A stretch of DNA of 5,698 bases, from the NCBI GenBank assembly GCA_030040455.1, contig JASHTR010000334.1, positions 1-5,698 of the forward strand, written 5' to 3'. Shown here piece by piece: positions 4,220 through 5,698 of the stretch; the first letter of the stretch is position 1; each line of letters begins with the position of its first letter. This DNA is from Terriglobia bacterium. Its GTDB lineage: Bacteria > Acidobacteriota > Terriglobia > UBA7540. The position numbers and the translations under genes were made by a program. Under the pieces are notes generated by a model. The model had not been told where the DNA came from. It saw only the letters and a program-made list of their open reading frames with translations, and did not search any database.

Positions 4220-5698
4220 TTAAAACCTCAGTCTGACGGAAAAAGTGACCGTCCGCATCGAGCCGACGTCGGTGACACGGCCAAAGGTATTAGCATTTAC
4301 CGTCGTCGCCAGGCCACTAAAGTTGACGATGTTAAAGGTATTGGTGGTTCCGACGCGGAAGTCCGCGGAAAGGCCTTTTTCGCGCGAAAGGGTGATCAGC
4401 CGGTCGAGCGAAATATTGAAATTCAGGGAAGGAGGCCCTGGAATGGTGTTCCTTCCGGCATTGCCATATGCTCCGGTCGGCGGAAGCGTGAAAGCGGCCG
4501 TATTAAAGAAGTCAAGCGGAGTCTGCACAAAACCGCTCGGAAGCACTGGCAGGCCGGTGGCCTCCGCCCGCAGCGAGCCAAAGGGCGCCGAACCGCTGAC
4601 GTTATTACTGAGATTGCCGGAGAGGAGCGCCGTCAAAGGCAAGCCGGAACTATAAGAAGTGATATCGCTAAGCGACCAGTTCCCGAGCACCCTCGCCAGC
4701 CCACCCCCATTGTTCAGAAAATGCATGCGGTCACCAAAAGGCAGCTTATAGCGGGTGAAGAAATGGAGGCTTTGCGTGGCATTGAAGCCGGAGAGTCCCC
4801 ACTCTGGCTGAAGATCGAGTGGGTTCTGCGCCACCGTATTACCGGACTCTCCTACGCTCGCGGCATCATCCATCGACTTCGAGTAGGTATAATTGACAAA
4901 GAAGGAAAAACCGTTATGGGAGAACCGCCGCAGGCTCACGCGCAAACCATTGTAACGAGAAGCGGCGCCGGAAGTGTCATAGATAAACGGCAAGGCATTA
5001 ATGGCTGACTGCCCGGAGGTCGAGACGCTCGGTGCCAGCAGGAGATTAAGGTGCGTGCCGTGCGTCCCAATGTAGGCAGCCGAGAGAACAAAATTCTGGC
5101 CCAGGTCCTGTTCGAGCATCAGGCTCCAGGTTTGCGCGTAAGGAGTGAGGAAGTTTGGGTCCACGGCGTAGGTATTGTGCGCAACGCTGGAGTTAATTTG
5201 CGGAAACCCGTTTTCCAAAGTAAGAACTGCGGACGGGCTTGTGACCAGCGTGCTGGTAGTGGCAAACGGAGGCTGATTGGTGAGATTACTCACGAGCTGT
5301 GAATAGATGGATTCATCGTAAAAAATTCCGTAGCCCGCGCGCACCACGAGACTGTGCTTGATCCAGGGACGGTAGGCCAGCCCAAAACGAGGCGCCACGT
5401 TATGCGGATAGCCGCGAAGCAATGAGGGCGGCAGCGAACCCGGATCCAGCCCGGTTACTACACCCACGGTTGAAAAGCCGGGACCCAGAGCTAAATCAGA
5501 GAGATGCCCATATTTCTCCGTGAAGGGAGCGGCATATTCCCACCGCCCACCCAGGTCGAGCGTCAGGTGCGAGAGAATCCTCCAATCGTCATTGCCAAAA
5601 AGATCGTATCTGGCAGACCGCAGGTAATTGGCGGCGGTTCCGAAACGCACAGAGGTGGTTTGAGGAAGCCCCAGCAGAAAGTCCGCGAAGTCGTAGCC
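4220..5698 (-). CDS. TonB-dependent receptor, Oar-like; C-terminal 492 residues (5' end outside window)
   Basis: Outer-membrane beta-barrel of the large Acidobacteria-type TonB-dependent receptors, which usually carry an N-terminal carboxypeptidase-regulatory-like domain and a plug; neither is in the window. The frame runs unbroken into the right edge, beginning GYDFADFLLGLPQ, a typical segment of these barrels, so the GTG at 5650 is internal and not the start. Numbering from the edge: LFGNDDWRILSHLTLDLGGRWEY (33-55) corresponds to the usual QDDW-RLTLNLGLRYEY strands. PRFGLAYRP (103-111), AGYGIFYD (121-128), QTWSLMLEQDLG (189-200), AAYIGTHGTHL (207-217) and NYTYSKSMDDA (269-279) follow. The chain ends TFSVRLRF with a terminal Phe, as expected for a barrel recognised by the BAM machinery. 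Family members commonly reach about 1,000 aa or more, so roughly half is missing. The substrate cannot be inferred; import of oligomers or siderophores is only a family-level possibility. Confidence 0.88.
   Translation of the reverse strand, partial: GYDFADFLLGLPQTTSVRFGTAANYLRSARYDLFGNDDWRILSHLTLDLGGRWEYAAPFTEKYGHLSDLALGPGFSTVGVVTGLDPGSLPPSLLRGYPHNVAPRFGLAYRPWIKHSLVVRAGYGIFYDESIYSQLVSNLTNQPPFATTSTLVTSPSAVLTLENGFPQINSSVAHNTYAVDPNFLTPYAQTWSLMLEQDLGQNFVLSAAYIGTHGTHLNLLLAPSVSTSGQSAINALPFIYDTSGAASRYNGLRVSLRRFSHNGFSFFVNYTYSKSMDDAASVGESGNTVAQNPLDLQPEWGLSGFNATQSLHFFTRYKLPFGDRMHFLNNGGGLARVLGNWSLSDITSYSSGLPLTALLSGNLSNNVSGSAPFGSLRAEATGLPVLPSGFVQTPLDFFNTAAFTLPPTGAYGNAGRNTIPGPPSLNFNISLDRLITLSREKGLSADFRVGTTNTFNIVNFSGLATTVNANTFGRVTDVGSMRTVTFSVRLRF

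Noticed and set aside
4121..5008. Plus-strand open frame of 295 codons antisense to the TonB receptor gene
   Set aside because: It lies opposite a well-recognised receptor, starts inside the palindromic element, has a basic low-information translation with no family motif, and is explained by codon bias of the true gene.
5648..5650. GTG as the start codon of the receptor gene
   Set aside because: The frame continues upstream to the window edge with GYDFADFLLGLPQ, a conserved barrel segment, so the gene is simply cut by the window.
1..5698. CRISPR array, rRNA, integrase or a multi-gene defence island
   Set aside because: No regularly spaced repeats, no rRNA-like sequence and no integrase or nuclease genes other than the TA toxin were seen.

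Overview
This 5.7-kb window most likely comes from an Acidobacteriota genome. The evidence is two genes typical of that phylum. One is a secreted protein of the 'VWFA-related Acidobacterial domain' type, and the other is the C-terminal half of a large Oar-like TonB-dependent outer-membrane receptor. Base composition is moderately GC-rich, and one intergenic stretch carries a palindromic repeat element of the kind scattered through genomes of this group. The assignment rests on recognising protein families, not on a database search.

Layout, left to right. Positions 39-723 (+) hold a compact type II toxin-antitoxin operon, toxin first: a RelE/HigB-like (Gp49/DUF891) toxin, then 10 nt later a HigA-like helix-turn-helix antitoxin. 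A perfect 8+8 bp inverted repeat overlaps the toxin's first codons and sits between plausible -35 and -10 boxes, so it is a good autoregulatory operator candidate. Positions 724-843 are a convergent intergenic region with a strong symmetric terminator hairpin (800-833), a 16-bp palindrome and a degenerate tRNA-like stretch. Positions 844-1554 (-) encode a GlpF-type aquaglyceroporin with a good ribosome-binding site and an inverted repeat in its leader. Positions 1696-3891 (-) encode the VWFA-domain secreted protein. Positions 3892-4219 are non-coding and contain a 138-bp MITE/REP-like element with 11-bp perfect terminal inverted repeats. Positions 4220-5698 (-) are the 3' part of the TonB-dependent receptor gene, whose start lies beyond the right edge.

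The genes do not form one evident pathway. The TA module is a self-contained addiction/stress unit. The aquaporin moves glycerol, water or small neutral solutes across the inner membrane. The VWFA protein and the receptor are envelope proteins on the same strand, separated by the repeat element, and no shared function can be read from the sequence. I found no clear new multi-gene system. The most notable points are the promoter/operator geometry at the toxin start, the repeat element that lengthens the VWFA reading frame, the degenerate metal site of the VWFA domain, and the possible tRNA remnant beside the TA module.
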